64,000 nucleotides of DNA from Nocardioides sp. TRM66260-LWL (GCF_020075545.1 NZ_JAIQZK010000008.1:62001-126000); one strand, 5' to 3'; positions 1 through 7,631 are shown, numbered from the stretch's first letter. Numbers and translations are program-made. Notes: generated from the sequence alone by a model not told the origin.

Positions 1-241
1 TGCGCATCTCGGCGCCGAACGGCAGCAGCCAGCCGCGCCGGTTGGGGGAGTGGCCGCCGGTGATGATCAGCCCGACGCCGCCGCGGGCGCGCTCGGCGTA
101 GTAGGCGGCCAGCTTCACGCGGTCCCACGGGTGGTCGTCGAGGCCGGTGTGCATCGAGCCCATGACGGCGCGGTTGCGCAGCGTCAGGCCGCCGATCGTC
201 AGCGGGGCGAGCAGGTGCGGGTAAGGGGACGGGGTGGTCAT
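1..241 (-). CDS. fadH: 2,4-dienoyl-CoA reductase (FadH-like), N-terminal part, cut by window edge
   Basis: Only the first 80 codons lie in the window. They read as the start of an old-yellow-enzyme TIM barrel: a YPHLLAPLTIGG opening, then LRNRAVMGSMHTGLDD and ARGGVGLIITGG. These match the N-terminus of bacterial NADPH-dependent 2,4-dienoyl-CoA reductase, which removes double bonds from unsaturated fatty acyl-CoA so that beta-oxidation can continue. The ATG at 241-239 overlaps the stop of the PadR-type gene (ATGA), so the two genes are co-transcribed with the regulator first. The FMN/FAD/4Fe-4S part lies outside the window, so a related NADH:flavin oxidoreductase cannot be excluded. Confidence 0.75.
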   Translation of the reverse strand, partial: MTTPSPYPHLLAPLTIGGLTLRNRAVMGSMHTGLDDHPWDRVKLAAYYAERARGGVGLIITGGHSPNRRGWLLPFGAEMR

Positions 242-768
242 GCGTGAGCCTCCAGGTACTCGGTGAGCCAGGCGACCCAGGCGTCCTCCATGAGGATGCC
301 GCCGCGGAGCACGAGGTGCTGGTCGCGCTCCAGGCCGCTGAGGGTGGACGGGTCGGGGTAGTCGCGGGACATGAGGTACCGGTAGTGCGCCAGGCGGGCG
401 TGGTGCTCGGCCAGGGCGGTGCGGACGACGTCGAGCACCTGCGCCCGGTCGCCGAAGGACGCGCCGCGCATCTTCACGGCGAGGTCGGAGCGCAGCGGGT
501 GGGGGTCGGCCGGCTCGGCCAGCCACGTCGCGAGCACCCGGTGGCCCTCGTCGGCGACCTCGTAGACCCGCTTGGCCGGCTTGCCCTGCTGCTCGACCGT
601 GTGCGAGACCAGCCAGCCGTCGTCGTCCATCCGAGCGAGGGTCCGGTAGATCTGCTGGTGGGTGGCCGACCAGAAGTAGCCGATCGAGCGGCTGAACCGG
701 TGCGCCAGCTCCAGCCCGGACGCCGGACGCTCGGCGAGCGCGACGAGGAGGGCGTGGTCGAGGGGCAC
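238..768 (-). CDS. PadR-family transcriptional regulator
   Basis: This 176-residue protein has the PadR layout: an N-terminal winged helix (LDHALLVALAERPASGLELA, then HQQIYRTLARMDDDGWL and KRVYEVADEGHRVL) followed by a helical dimerisation half (about residues 90-176). I chose the GTG at 768 because PadR proteins normally begin directly at this helix and a GGGG-rich Shine-Dalgarno-like stretch precedes it. The frame stays open upstream to 834, but that would add an arginine-rich, non-homologous tail. The gene overlaps the downstream fadH-like gene by four bases. A perfect palindrome lies just upstream at 799-814, so autoregulation and control of the dienoyl-CoA reductase are likely (inference). 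Confidence 0.88.
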   Translation of the reverse strand: MPLDHALLVALAERPASGLELAHRFSRSIGYFWSATHQQIYRTLARMDDDGWLVSHTVEQQGKPAKRVYEVADEGHRVLATWLAEPADPHPLRSDLAVKMRGASFGDRAQVLDVVRTALAEHHARLAHYRYLMSRDYPDPSTLSGLERDQHLVLRGGILMEDAWVAWLTEYLEAHA

Positions 769-793
769 GTCCCCAGGGTGGCGGATGCTGCCG

Positions 794-814
794 ACCCTAT
801 GCAACGAGTTGCAT
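794..814 (-). promoter_or_regulatory. PadR-gene promoter -10 with overlapping palindromic operator
   Basis: A perfect 16-base inverted repeat, ATGCAAC-GA-GTTGCAT, occupies 799-814. On the minus strand it abuts a TAGGGT -10-like hexamer (799-794) about 25 bases before the PadR GTG. PadR regulators usually bind palindromes with ATG/CAT ends, so this is the likely autoregulatory operator. Confidence 0.6.
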
Positions 815-874
815 GCCGATGTGCGCCAGGTCACGCGACGGCGCGGGCCGCCGTCCCAAACCCGAGCGCGCCCC

Positions 875-880
875 TAGACT
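875..880 (+). promoter_or_regulatory. -10 hexamer of a leaderless promoter for the ABC importer
   Basis: TAGACT ends exactly six bases before the ATG at 887, and there is no Shine-Dalgarno sequence. Transcription should begin at or next to the start codon. Confidence 0.5.
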
Positions 881-886
881 TCGCGC

Positions 887-1783
887 ATGCGCCTCCGCTC
901 CACCGCCCCCCGCCGCGCTGCCGGCCTGCTCGCCGCCACCGTCCTCACCGCGTCCGCGCTGGCCGGGTGCGCCTCGACCGCCGACACCGCGGCCGACCCG
1001 GCCGCCTCCCCGACGGCCGGCGAGACGGCGAAGGACTGCGCCGCCAAGGCCACGCTCACCGCCCCCGGCAAGCTCACCGTCGGCACCGACAGCCCGGCCT
1101 ACGAGCCCTGGTTCTCCGACGACGACCCGACCAACGGCAAGGGCTTCGAGTCGGCCGTCGCCTACGCCGTCGCCGACCGCCTCGGGTTCGCGGAGGACGC
1201 CGTGAGCTGGACCAAGGTCCGCTTCAACACCTCGTACGCGCCCGGCGCCAAGCCGTTCGACTTCGACATCAACCAGATCTCGATCACGCCGGCACGGCAG
1301 AAGGCCGTCGACTTCTCCGACGGCTACTACGCCGCCGCGCAGGCCGTCATCGCGCTCAAGGGCAGCAAGGCCGCCTCGATCACCTCGCTGGCCGACCTGA
1401 AGGACCTGCGCCTCGGCGCGCAGACCGGCACCACCTCGCTCACCGCGATCCGCGACGGCATCCAGCCGACCACGGAGGCCTCGGTCTTCCAGGACACCAA
1501 CGCCGCCAAGCAGGCGCTGCAGAACGGCCAGGTCGACGCGATCCTCGCCGACCTGCCGACGGCCTTCTACATCACCGCCGTCGAGATCCCGAAGGGCACG
1601 ATCGTCGGGCAGTTCCAGCCGACGACGGGTCAGCAGGAGGAGTTCGGCCTGCTCGCCGCCAAGGGCTCCTCGCTGACGCCGTGCCTCGACCTCGCCCTGG
1701 CCGAGCTGAAGGCCGACGGCACCCTGGCCGGCCTGGAGAAGCAGTGGCTCTCCGACGTCGTCGACGTGCCCGTGCTCCAGTGA
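887..1783 (+). CDS. polar amino-acid ABC transporter substrate-binding lipoprotein
   Basis: This 298-residue protein is of the SBP_bac_3 family. The first 28 residues form a lipoprotein signal peptide with an arginine-rich n-region, a hydrophobic core and the lipobox LAGC, so the mature protein is lipid-anchored outside the membrane. The mature part has the expected landmarks: GKLTVGTDSPAYEPW near the start, GFESAVAYAVADRLG, the NQISITPARQKAVDFSDGYY region and a C-terminal LAELKADGTLAGLEKQW helix. These proteins capture glutamate/glutamine-type or other polar amino acids; the exact ligand cannot be read from sequence. The permease and ATPase follow with GTGA and ATGA overlaps, giving a single importer operon. 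Confidence 0.9.
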   Translation: MRLRSTAPRRAAGLLAATVLTASALAGCASTADTAADPAASPTAGETAKDCAAKATLTAPGKLTVGTDSPAYEPWFSDDDPTNGKGFESAVAYAVADRLGFAEDAVSWTKVRFNTSYAPGAKPFDFDINQISITPARQKAVDFSDGYYAAAQAVIALKGSKAASITSLADLKDLRLGAQTGTTSLTAIRDGIQPTTEASVFQDTNAAKQALQNGQVDAILADLPTAFYITAVEIPKGTIVGQFQPTTGQQEEFGLLAAKGSSLTPCLDLALAELKADGTLAGLEKQWLSDVVDVPVLQ

Positions 1784-2664
1784 CCTCCGCGCAGCCCGTC
1801 GCGGCGACCTCGCCGGACGCGCCCTGGCGGCCCAGCGAGCGCGAGCGGCAGCGGCGGCGCGTCCGGCGGCGTCAGCGCCTGCGGTCCCTGGCGATCGCGA
1901 GCCTCGCGACGGTGCTCGTGCTCGGCGGCCTGGTGCTCGGCCTGGTCAACAGCCCCGGCTGGCCGGCGGTCCGCGCGCTGTTCCTCGACGCCGGGTTCGC
2001 CCGGGACGCCCTGCCGGGCATCCGGGAGCACTTCTGGCTCAACGTCCGGCTCTTCCTGGTCGCCGAGGCGGGCATCCTGGTCCTCGGGCTGCTCGTCGCG
2101 CTGATCCGGGTCTCCCGGTCGCCGCTGCTCGCGCCCGTGCGGCTGCTCGCGGTCGTCTACACCGACGTCTTCCGCGGCATCCCCACGCTGCTGCTCGTCC
2201 TGCTGCTCGGCTTCGGCCTGCCCGCGCTGCAGCTGCAGGGGGTGACGACCAGCCGCACGGTGTGGGCGTGCGTGGCGCTGATCCTCTCCTACGGCGCCTA
2301 CGTCGCCGAGGTCTTCCGCTCGGGCATCGAGTCGGTGCATCCCTCCCAGGTCGCCAGCGCCGCGGCGCTGGGCCTCTCGCGGGCGCAGACGCTGCGGTTG
2401 GTCGTCGTCCCGCAGGCGGTGCGCCGGGTGATCCCGCCGCTGCTCAACGACTTCGTCTCGCTGCAGAAGGACACCGCCCTGGTCTCGGTGCTCGGCGTCG
2501 TGGAGGCCGTCTCCTTCGCCCAGGACTACGGCAACTTCAACTTCAACTACACCGCCTACGTCGTCGTGGCCGGCTTCTTCATCGCCCTCACCGTGCCCAC
2601 CGCGCGGCTCACCGACTGGCTGGCCGCGCGGGCGCGTCGCCGCGAGCAGCCGGGGCAGCGATGA
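1780..2664 (+). CDS. polar amino-acid ABC transporter permease (His/Glu type)
   Basis: This 294-residue membrane permease has a basic cytoplasmic N-terminus (about residues 1-40) and a first membrane span around 41-60. A BPD_transp_1 domain of roughly five helices follows. The amino-acid permease signature is clear: IREHFWLNVRLF, YTDVFRGIPTLLLVLL, then the EAA loop (SAAALGLSRAQTLRLVVVPQAVRRVIPP) that docks on the ATPase, and LQKDTALVSVLGVVE. The GTG at 1780 overlaps the stop of the binding protein, indicating translational coupling. The frame is open far upstream only because it is an unused frame of that gene. Confidence 0.9.
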   Translation: MTSAQPVAATSPDAPWRPSERERQRRRVRRRQRLRSLAIASLATVLVLGGLVLGLVNSPGWPAVRALFLDAGFARDALPGIREHFWLNVRLFLVAEAGILVLGLLVALIRVSRSPLLAPVRLLAVVYTDVFRGIPTLLLVLLLGFGLPALQLQGVTTSRTVWACVALILSYGAYVAEVFRSGIESVHPSQVASAAALGLSRAQTLRLVVVPQAVRRVIPPLLNDFVSLQKDTALVSVLGVVEAVSFAQDYGNFNFNYTAYVVVAGFFIALTVPTARLTDWLAARARRREQPGQR

Positions 2665-3494
2665 GCGGGATCGAGCCGGACGAGGACTTCGGCCGCGACG
2701 ACGAGGAGCGCCGCCGTGCCGCGCTCGCCGGCGACCTCACCAGCGGGCTCGCCACCACGGCGCCGCTGCTCTCGGTGCGCGACGTCCGCAAGGCCTACGG
2801 CCGGCAGGTCGTGCTCGCCGACGTCTCCCTCGACGTCGCCCGGGGCGACGTCGTGTGCCTCATCGGCTCCTCCGGCTCCGGCAAGTCGACGCTCCTGCGC
2901 TGCCTGAACCTCCTGGAGCCGATCGACGACGGCGTCATCGTCTTCGACGGCCGGGAGATCTCCGACCCGCTCGTCGACGCCCGGCGGGTGCGGCGGCGGA
3001 TCGGGATGGTCTTCCAGGCCTACAACCTGTTCCCGCACCTGACGGTGCTGCAGAACTGCACGCTCGCCCCGCGCCACGTCCACGGCCTGCGGCGGCGCGA
3101 GGCCCGCGACCGGGCCCGCGACCTGCTCGACCGCTTCGGCCTCGCCGAGCACGCCGGCTCCTATCCCGACCGGCTCTCCGGCGGGCAGCAGCAGCGCGCC
3201 GCCCTCGTCCGGGCGCTGTGCGCCCAGCCGGACGTCCTGCTGCTCGACGAGATCACCGCCGCCCTCGACCCCGAGCGGGTCGGCGACGTGCTCGACGTCG
3301 TGCGCGAGCTCGCCGCCGCCGGCACCACGATGGTGCTCGCCACCCACGAGATGGCCTTCGCCCGCGAGATCGCCACCACGGTGCACTTCCTCGACGCCGG
3401 CCGCATCCTGGAGTCGGGCCCGCCGGAGCGGCTGCTCGTCGCTCCCCGCGAGGAGCGCACCCGGGCGTTCCTGTCGCGGGTGGTCGGGGGCTGA
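2661..3494 (+). CDS. polar amino-acid ABC transporter ATP-binding protein
   Basis: This 277-residue nucleotide-binding subunit powers import through the preceding permease. It has an acidic N-terminal tail of about 35 residues not found in GlnQ/HisP, then Walker A GSSGSGKST, the Q-loop in VFQAYNLFPH, the ABC signature LSGGQQQRAALVRAL, Walker B VLLLDEITAALD and the H-loop LATHEMAFA. The ATG at 2661 overlaps the permease stop (ATGA). The family is specific for polar amino acids. This is the last gene of the operon; two strong hairpins follow at 3504 and 3562. Confidence 0.92.
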   Translation: MSGIEPDEDFGRDDEERRRAALAGDLTSGLATTAPLLSVRDVRKAYGRQVVLADVSLDVARGDVVCLIGSSGSGKSTLLRCLNLLEPIDDGVIVFDGREISDPLVDARRVRRRIGMVFQAYNLFPHLTVLQNCTLAPRHVHGLRRREARDRARDLLDRFGLAEHAGSYPDRLSGGQQQRAALVRALCAQPDVLLLDEITAALDPERVGDVLDVVRELAAAGTTMVLATHEMAFAREIATTVHFLDAGRILESGPPERLLVAPREERTRAFLSRVVGG

Positions 3495-3503
3495 GGCCGG
3501 GCG

Positions 3504-3527
3504 GTTTCGTCGGCTGACCGACGAAAC
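3504..3527. terminator. hairpin 1 of a matched pair downstream of the ABC operon
   Basis: A perfect 10-bp stem (arms GTTTCGTCGG and CCGACGAAAC) closes on a CTGA loop, ten bases after the ATPase stop. There is no U-tract. It could be an intrinsic terminator or a bound palindrome. Confidence 0.55.
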
Positions 3528-3561
3528 TGTCGCTGGGACGATGAAGCTTCAGCGTGCAGGC

Positions 3562-3593
3562 GCCAGTTTCATCGGCTGACCGATGAAACTGGC
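3562..3593. terminator. hairpin 2 of the matched pair, longer stem, same loop
   Basis: A perfect 14-bp stem (arms GCCAGTTTCATCGG and CCGATGAAACTGGC) carries the same CTGA loop as the hairpin at 3504. The shared core differs at one base pair, and both arms have changed together. Confidence 0.55.
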
Positions 3594-3607
3594 CGCCAGC
3601 CCCACTG

Positions 3608-3624
3608 TGACAGTGCTTCTGTCA
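3608..3624. promoter_or_regulatory. putative operator TGACAG-N5-CTGTCA upstream of the racemase gene
   Basis: A perfect 6-5-6 inverted repeat ends 10 bases before the ATG at 3635. It has the same geometry as the TGACAC-N5-GTGTCA repeat at the MerR/fadA divergent promoter (11946-11962), so the same or a related regulator may act here (inference). Confidence 0.4.
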
Positions 3625-3634
3625 TGATCCCGTC

Positions 3635-4792
3635 ATGACCATCGAGCTGGGACAGGGAACGGGGCCGCTGCGGGGCCTCAAGGTCGTCGAGATCGCCGGC
3701 ATCGGCCCGGGGCCGCACGCGTGCATGATCCTCGCGGATCTGGGCGCCGACGTGATCCGCGTCGAGCGTCCGGGCGGTCAGCTGCTCGCCGGCGGCGCGA
3801 CGATGCTGCTCAACCGCGGCCGGCCGAGCGTCGCTCTCAACCTCAAGGACCCCGAGGCGACGAAGGTCGTGCTCGAGCTCGTCCGCGACGCCGACGTGCT
3901 GGTCGAGGGCCTGCGTCCGGGCGTGTGCGAGCGGCTCGGCATCGGGCCCGAGCAGTGCGCCGAGGTCAACCCGCGGCTGGTCTACGGCCGGATGACCGGC
4001 TGGGGGCAGGACGGCCCGCTGGCGCAGGCGGCCGGCCACGACATGAACTACATCGCCATCACCGGCGCGCTCTTCGGCCTGGGACAGGACAAGAGCCGAC
4101 CGCACTTCCCCGGCAACCTCGTCGGCGACTTCGGTGGCGGCTCCACCTACCTCGTCATCGGCATCCTCGCCGCGGTGCTCGAGGCGAAGATCAGCGGACG
4201 GGGCCAGGTGGTCGACGCCGCGATCGTCGACGGCACCGCGCACCTCAACGCCATGACGAACGCCTTCGTCGCCTCCGGCGGCTACCGCGAGGAGCGCGCC
4301 GCCAACCTGCTGGACGGGGGCGTGCCGTTCTACGACGTGTACGAGACCTCCGACGGGCGGCACATGTCGGTCGGGGCGCTCGAGGGCCAGTTCTTCGCCG
4401 AGCTGGTCCGGCTGCTCGGCCTCGAGGGCCGGTGCCCGGGCCAGCACGAGCTGGACCGCTACGACGAGATGCGCGCCCTGTTCGTCGAGACCTTCCGCAG
4501 CCGCACCCAGGCGGAGTGGATCGAGCTCTTCGAGGGCACCGACGCCTGCGTCGCGGGCATCGTCCCGATGAGCGAGGCGTTGACGCACCCGCACCTGGTC
4601 GCGCGGGAGACCTTCGTCGAGGCGCACGGCATGGTGCAGCCCCAGCCGGCCCCGCGGTTCTCCCGCACCCGAGCGACGATCACGACGCCGCCGAGCCGCG
4701 CGGCCGGCGAGCACACCCGCGAGGCGCTGGCGGCCTGGGGCGTCGACGACGTCGAGGGCCTGCTCGAGCGGGGCGTGGCGGTCCAGGCCTGA
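3635..4792 (+). CDS. alpha-methylacyl-CoA racemase-like CaiB/BaiF (class III) CoA-transferase family protein
   Basis: This 385-residue protein has the class III CoA-transferase fold, opening with LRGLKVVEIAGIGPGPHACMILADLGADVIRVE. It matches the racemase subgroup: AAGHDMNYIAITGAL carries His135 and LVGDFGGGS carries Asp165. Their 30-residue spacing is that of the His/Asp acid-base pair of mycobacterial MCR (126/156). GRGQVVDAAIVDG follows as in AMACR. The enzyme would interconvert 2R- and 2S-methylacyl-CoA esters so that branched chains, including sterol side chains, can enter beta-oxidation. It stands alone, with palindromes in its promoter and a GC-rich hairpin after it. A true CoA-transferase role is less likely given the His/Asp pair. 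Confidence 0.85.
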   Translation: MTIELGQGTGPLRGLKVVEIAGIGPGPHACMILADLGADVIRVERPGGQLLAGGATMLLNRGRPSVALNLKDPEATKVVLELVRDADVLVEGLRPGVCERLGIGPEQCAEVNPRLVYGRMTGWGQDGPLAQAAGHDMNYIAITGALFGLGQDKSRPHFPGNLVGDFGGGSTYLVIGILAAVLEAKISGRGQVVDAAIVDGTAHLNAMTNAFVASGGYREERAANLLDGGVPFYDVYETSDGRHMSVGALEGQFFAELVRLLGLEGRCPGQHELDRYDEMRALFVETFRSRTQAEWIELFEGTDACVAGIVPMSEALTHPHLVARETFVEAHGMVQPQPAPRFSRTRATITTPPSRAAGEHTREALAAWGVDDVEGLLERGVAVQA

Positions 4793-4811
4793 CCGGCCCG
4801 CCCGCCCGCCC

Positions 4812-4838
4812 GGCCCGCCCGTCCCGTCCGGGCGGGCC
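4812..4838 (+). terminator. hairpin terminator after the racemase gene
   Basis: A 10-bp GC stem (arms GGCCCGCCCG and CGGGCGGGCC) follows the stop at 4792 and lies within CCCG tetramer repeats. Confidence 0.5.
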
Positions 4839-4848
4839 GTCCGACCCC

Positions 4849-4878
4849 TTGCTGAATATCTGTCAATAAGCGTACGCT
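4849..4878 (+). promoter_or_regulatory. leaderless promoter of the monooxygenase gene, with palindrome on the -10
   Basis: TTGCTG (4849-4854) and TACGCT (4873-4878) are 18 bases apart, and the ATG at 4885 begins six bases after the -10. The perfect palindrome AGCGTACGCT (4869-4878) covers the -10, so a repressor could block it. Confidence 0.6.
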
Positions 4879-4884
4879 CGGGCC

Positions 4885-6333
4885 ATGCCCACCTCCGAGC
4901 CCCAGCACGTCGACGTGCTCATCGTCGGCGCCGGCCTGTCCGGCATCGGCGCCGCCTGCCAGCTCAAGACCGCCCACCCCGAGCGCACGCTGGCCGTGCT
5001 CGAGGCCCGCGAGGCCAGCGGCGGCACCTGGGACCTGTTCCGCTACCCCGGCATCCGGTCCGACTCCGACATGTTCACCTTCGGCTACCGCTGGCGTCCG
5101 TGGCCCAGCCACACCTCGCTGGCCGACGGCGCGCTGATCCTCGACTACCTGCGCACGGTCGCCGAGGAGCACGGCGTCGACCGGCTGATCCGCTACCGGC
5201 ACAAGGTCACCGCCGCGGAGTGGGACACCGCCAGCGCGCGCTGGACGGTCACGGTCGAGGTCGACGGCGAGTCCCGCGAGCTCACCTGCTCGTTCCTGTG
5301 GGGCACCACCGGCTACTACGACTACGACGAGGGGCACCGGCCGCAGTTCCCGCAGGAGGAGTCGTTCGAGGGCACGATCGTGCACCCGCAGTTCTGGCCC
5401 GAGGACCTCGACTACGCGGGCAAGAAGGTCGTCGTCATCGGCTCCGGCGCCACGGCGATCACCCTCCTTCCGTCGATGGCCGACAAGACCGAGCACATCA
5501 CGATGCTCCAGCGCACGCCCACCTACATCCTCCCGCAGCCCGGCGAGGACGAGCTCTCCAAGCGCCTCGACTTCCTCCCGTTCTCGGTGAAGTACCCGAT
5601 CGTGCGCTGGGCCAACGTCATGCGCCTGGTCGCCAGCTACCAGCTCGCGCGGCGCTACCCCGACCAGGCCAAGAGGTTCGTCCGCCGGTTCACCGAGCGG
5701 CAGCTGCCCGAGGGCACGAGCTACGACGAGAACTTCCAGCCGCCGTACCAGCCGTGGGACCAGCGCCTGTGCGTGGTGCCCAACTCCGACCTCTTCCGCG
5801 CGCTGCGCAAGGGCGACGCCTCGGTCGTCACCGGCCGGATCAAGCGCTTCGACGCCACCGGCATCGAGCTGGAGTCGGGCGAGCACCTCGAGGCCGACAT
5901 CATCGTCACGGCCACCGGGCTGAAGCTGAAGCTCTTCGGCGGCATCACGCTGACGATCGACGGCGAGAAGCTCGACCCGTCCTCGTCGATGGCCTACAAG
6001 GCGCTCATGCTCAGCGGCGTGCCGAACTTCGCCTACACGATCGGCTACACCAACGCCTCCTGGACGCTCAAGGCCGACCTCGTCGGCGACTACGTCAACC
6101 GGCTGCTGTCCTACATGGACGCGAAGGGCAAGAAGGTCGTCGTGCCCGTGCGCGACGAGACCGTCGGCGAGCGCCCGTTCATGGACCTCGCCTCCGGGTA
6201 CGTCCAGCGGGCCCTCGACGGGCTGCCGCGCCAGGGCGATCGCGCCCCGTGGTCGCTGAAGCAGAACTACCTCAGCGACATCCGCACCATCCGCCGCGAC
6301 CGGATCGACGACGGCGTCCTGTCCTTCTCCTGA
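4885..6333 (+). CDS. EthA-like FAD-containing monooxygenase (Baeyer-Villiger type)
   Basis: This 482-residue flavoprotein is close in length and sequence style to mycobacterial EthA. It has an N-terminal FAD-binding Rossmann motif VLIVGAGLSGIGAA and the segment GGTWDLFRYPGIRSDSDM typical of this group. The Baeyer-Villiger fingerprint FxGxxxHxxxWP is at residues 161-172, followed by a second, NADPH-binding Rossmann motif VVVIGSGATAI. Such enzymes insert oxygen next to a ketone or oxidise sulfur; the natural substrate is not evident. The gene is monocistronic with a leaderless promoter and a strong hairpin after the stop. No EthR-like gene lies beside it. Confidence 0.88.
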   Translation: MPTSEPQHVDVLIVGAGLSGIGAACQLKTAHPERTLAVLEAREASGGTWDLFRYPGIRSDSDMFTFGYRWRPWPSHTSLADGALILDYLRTVAEEHGVDRLIRYRHKVTAAEWDTASARWTVTVEVDGESRELTCSFLWGTTGYYDYDEGHRPQFPQEESFEGTIVHPQFWPEDLDYAGKKVVVIGSGATAITLLPSMADKTEHITMLQRTPTYILPQPGEDELSKRLDFLPFSVKYPIVRWANVMRLVASYQLARRYPDQAKRFVRRFTERQLPEGTSYDENFQPPYQPWDQRLCVVPNSDLFRALRKGDASVVTGRIKRFDATGIELESGEHLEADIIVTATGLKLKLFGGITLTIDGEKLDPSSSMAYKALMLSGVPNFAYTIGYTNASWTLKADLVGDYVNRLLSYMDAKGKKVVVPVRDETVGERPFMDLASGYVQRALDGLPRQGDRAPWSLKQNYLSDIRTIRRDRIDDGVLSFS

Positions 6334-6370
6334 CCCGCCGCGCCCCGGCGCCGCAACACCGCGACACCTC

Positions 6371-6408
6371 GACGGCCGCCCACCCCTTGGAGGGTGTGGG
6401 CGGCCGTC
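6371..6408 (+). terminator. hairpin terminator after the monooxygenase gene
   Basis: A perfect 12-bp stem (arms GACGGCCGCCCA and TGGGCGGCCGTC) encloses a 14-base loop, 37 bases after the stop. Confidence 0.6.
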
Positions 6409-6478
6409 GTCGTGAGCACCGTGAGGAGGACGGGCCGCAGTGGCCCGGCCACCGCACAGCCGATCAGGGAGGTGCCCC

Positions 6479-6673
6479 ATGGGTATCGCGGACAAGATCT
6501 CGAACAAGGCCGACGACCTCGCCGGCAAGGGCAAGGAGGCCGCGGGCAAGGCCACCGGTGACGAGCACCTCGAGAACGAGGGCAAGGCCGACCAGGCCAA
6601 GGCCTCGCTCAAGGACGGCGTCGAGAAGATCAAGGACGCCGCGTCCGACGTGAAGGACAGCCTCAAGAAGTGA
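6479..6673 (+). CDS. CsbD-family stress-related small protein
   Basis: This 64-residue, highly charged protein is almost wholly Lys/Ala/Asp/Glu, starting MGIADKISNKADDLAGKGKEAAGK. It matches the CsbD family of small hydrophilic proteins, which in Bacillus belong to the general stress regulon but have no established biochemical role. The ATG at 6479 has a good Shine-Dalgarno sequence (AGGGAGG) about seven bases upstream. Hairpins flank the gene on both sides, so it is probably transcribed alone. Confidence 0.85.
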   Translation: MGIADKISNKADDLAGKGKEAAGKATGDEHLENEGKADQAKASLKDGVEKIKDAASDVKDSLKK

Positions 6674-6703
6674 GCGGACGGGCCGGCCGACCCGGCCCTC
6701 CGA

Positions 6704-6740
6704 CCGACGGGCCGTCCCCCGGTGGGGGAGGGCCCGTCGG
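6704..6740 (+). terminator. hairpin terminator after the CsbD gene
   Basis: Arms CCGACGGGCC and GGCCCGTCGG are extended inward by TCCCCC/GGGGGA around a short loop. This is a very stable stem 30 bases after the stop. Confidence 0.65.
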
Positions 6741-6827
6741 CGCGTCCGGCCCCCGGCGAGCGCGGCGCGCGGGTCCGATGTGGCCAGTGCGACGCTGGGA
6801 CGCTCCCGCTGAGCCCCTCTCGCGACC

Positions 6828-6833
6828 TAGGCT
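6828..6833 (+). promoter_or_regulatory. -10 hexamer of a leaderless promoter (CPBP gene)
   Basis: TAGGCT ends seven bases before the GTG at 6841. No Shine-Dalgarno sequence is present. Confidence 0.45.
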
Positions 6834-6840
6834 CGACGCC

Positions 6841-7551
6841 GTGAAGCCCCTCCCCGTGCTCGTGCGCCGCTCGCTGTGGGACGTCGTCCCGCGCGACCAG
6901 CGCGACACCGACGCCGGGCTGCGGCGTCGCCAGTGGGTGACGGCCGGCTTCCTCGTGCTCGGCGGGGCGGTGCTGGCGGTCTCGCTGCGGATCGAGCCGG
7001 GCAGCGTCTGGTTCTACCCCGCGACCCTGCTGCTCGCCGCGGTCTGGATCGTCGGCGCGCTGGTCTCCGGGCGCCTCCACCTGGGCCGCATCGCCGATCT
7101 CGACCGGCCCGGCGGTCTCGAGCGGCCGATCCTGCCGCCGTTCCTGCTCGGCGCCGCGATGGTCGGCGTGTTCGTGCTCGGCGGCCTGACCGTCCGCGCG
7201 CTGCCGTTCCTCCAGCCGCTGGAGGACCAGATCTCGAACGTCCTCGCGCTCGCCGACGCCGGCAGCCTGCCGGTGCTGTTCGTGATCACCGCGATCAACG
7301 GCATCGCCGAGGAGCTCTTCTTCCGCGGTGCCGCCTACGCGGCGATCCCGCACCATCCGGTGCTGTGGACGACCGTGGCGTACACGATCGCGACGCTGGC
7401 GACGGGCAACGTCATGCTCAGCTTCGCGGCGCTGCTCCTCGGCCTCGTCGCTGGGCTGCAGCGGCGCGCGTCCGGCGGCATCCTGGCCCCGGCGATCACC
7501 CACCTGACCTGGTCGCTCTCGATGCTGGTCGTGCTCCCCGCCATCTTCTGA
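6841..7551 (+). CDS. CPBP-family intramembrane glutamic endopeptidase
   Basis: This 236-residue integral membrane protein has about six or seven hydrophobic segments. The CPBP (Abi/CAAX protease-like) signature is present: the EELFFRG box in the middle (two Glu and an Arg), and a late conserved His in APAITHLTWSL. Members cleave within membranes or act in prenyl-protein-like processing, bacteriocin immunity or signalling; the substrate is unknown. The GTG at 6841 is chosen because a TAGGCT -10 sits seven bases upstream and the upstream extension is low-complexity proline/glycine. The gene is separate from cydAB, which has its own operator region. Confidence 0.8.
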   Translation: MKPLPVLVRRSLWDVVPRDQRDTDAGLRRRQWVTAGFLVLGGAVLAVSLRIEPGSVWFYPATLLLAAVWIVGALVSGRLHLGRIADLDRPGGLERPILPPFLLGAAMVGVFVLGGLTVRALPFLQPLEDQISNVLALADAGSLPVLFVITAINGIAEELFFRGAAYAAIPHHPVLWTTVAYTIATLATGNVMLSFAALLLGLVAGLQRRASGGILAPAITHLTWSLSMLVVLPAIF

Positions 7552-7592
7552 GCCCGCCTCCCGGGCTCGCGGTCGACTCTCGTCGCGTGCGC

Positions 7593-7631
7593 TTGTGAAA
7601 GTCTTCACAATATTTGTGACTACTTTCACAA
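7593..7631. promoter_or_regulatory. tandem Rex-type redox operators upstream of cydAB
   Basis: Two adjacent inverted repeats lie here. Site 1 (7593-7610) is TTGTGAA-N4-TTCACAA, a perfect match to the Rex consensus. Site 2 (7614-7631) is TTGTGAC-N4-TTCACAA with one mismatch. They are three bases apart. Rex senses the NADH/NAD+ ratio and represses cyd operons in Streptomyces, so low-oxygen induction of bd oxidase is the expected control. The rex gene itself is not in the window. Confidence 0.8.

Noticed and set aside
244..2664. Very long open frame covering fadH/padR antisense and the permease
   Set aside because: Only the part from 1780 is protein-like (permease); the rest is an unused frame of GC-rich genes.
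4793..4838. CCCG tetramer run as a CRISPR or variable repeat
   Set aside because: Units are four bases with no spacers; it is part of a GC-rich terminator.
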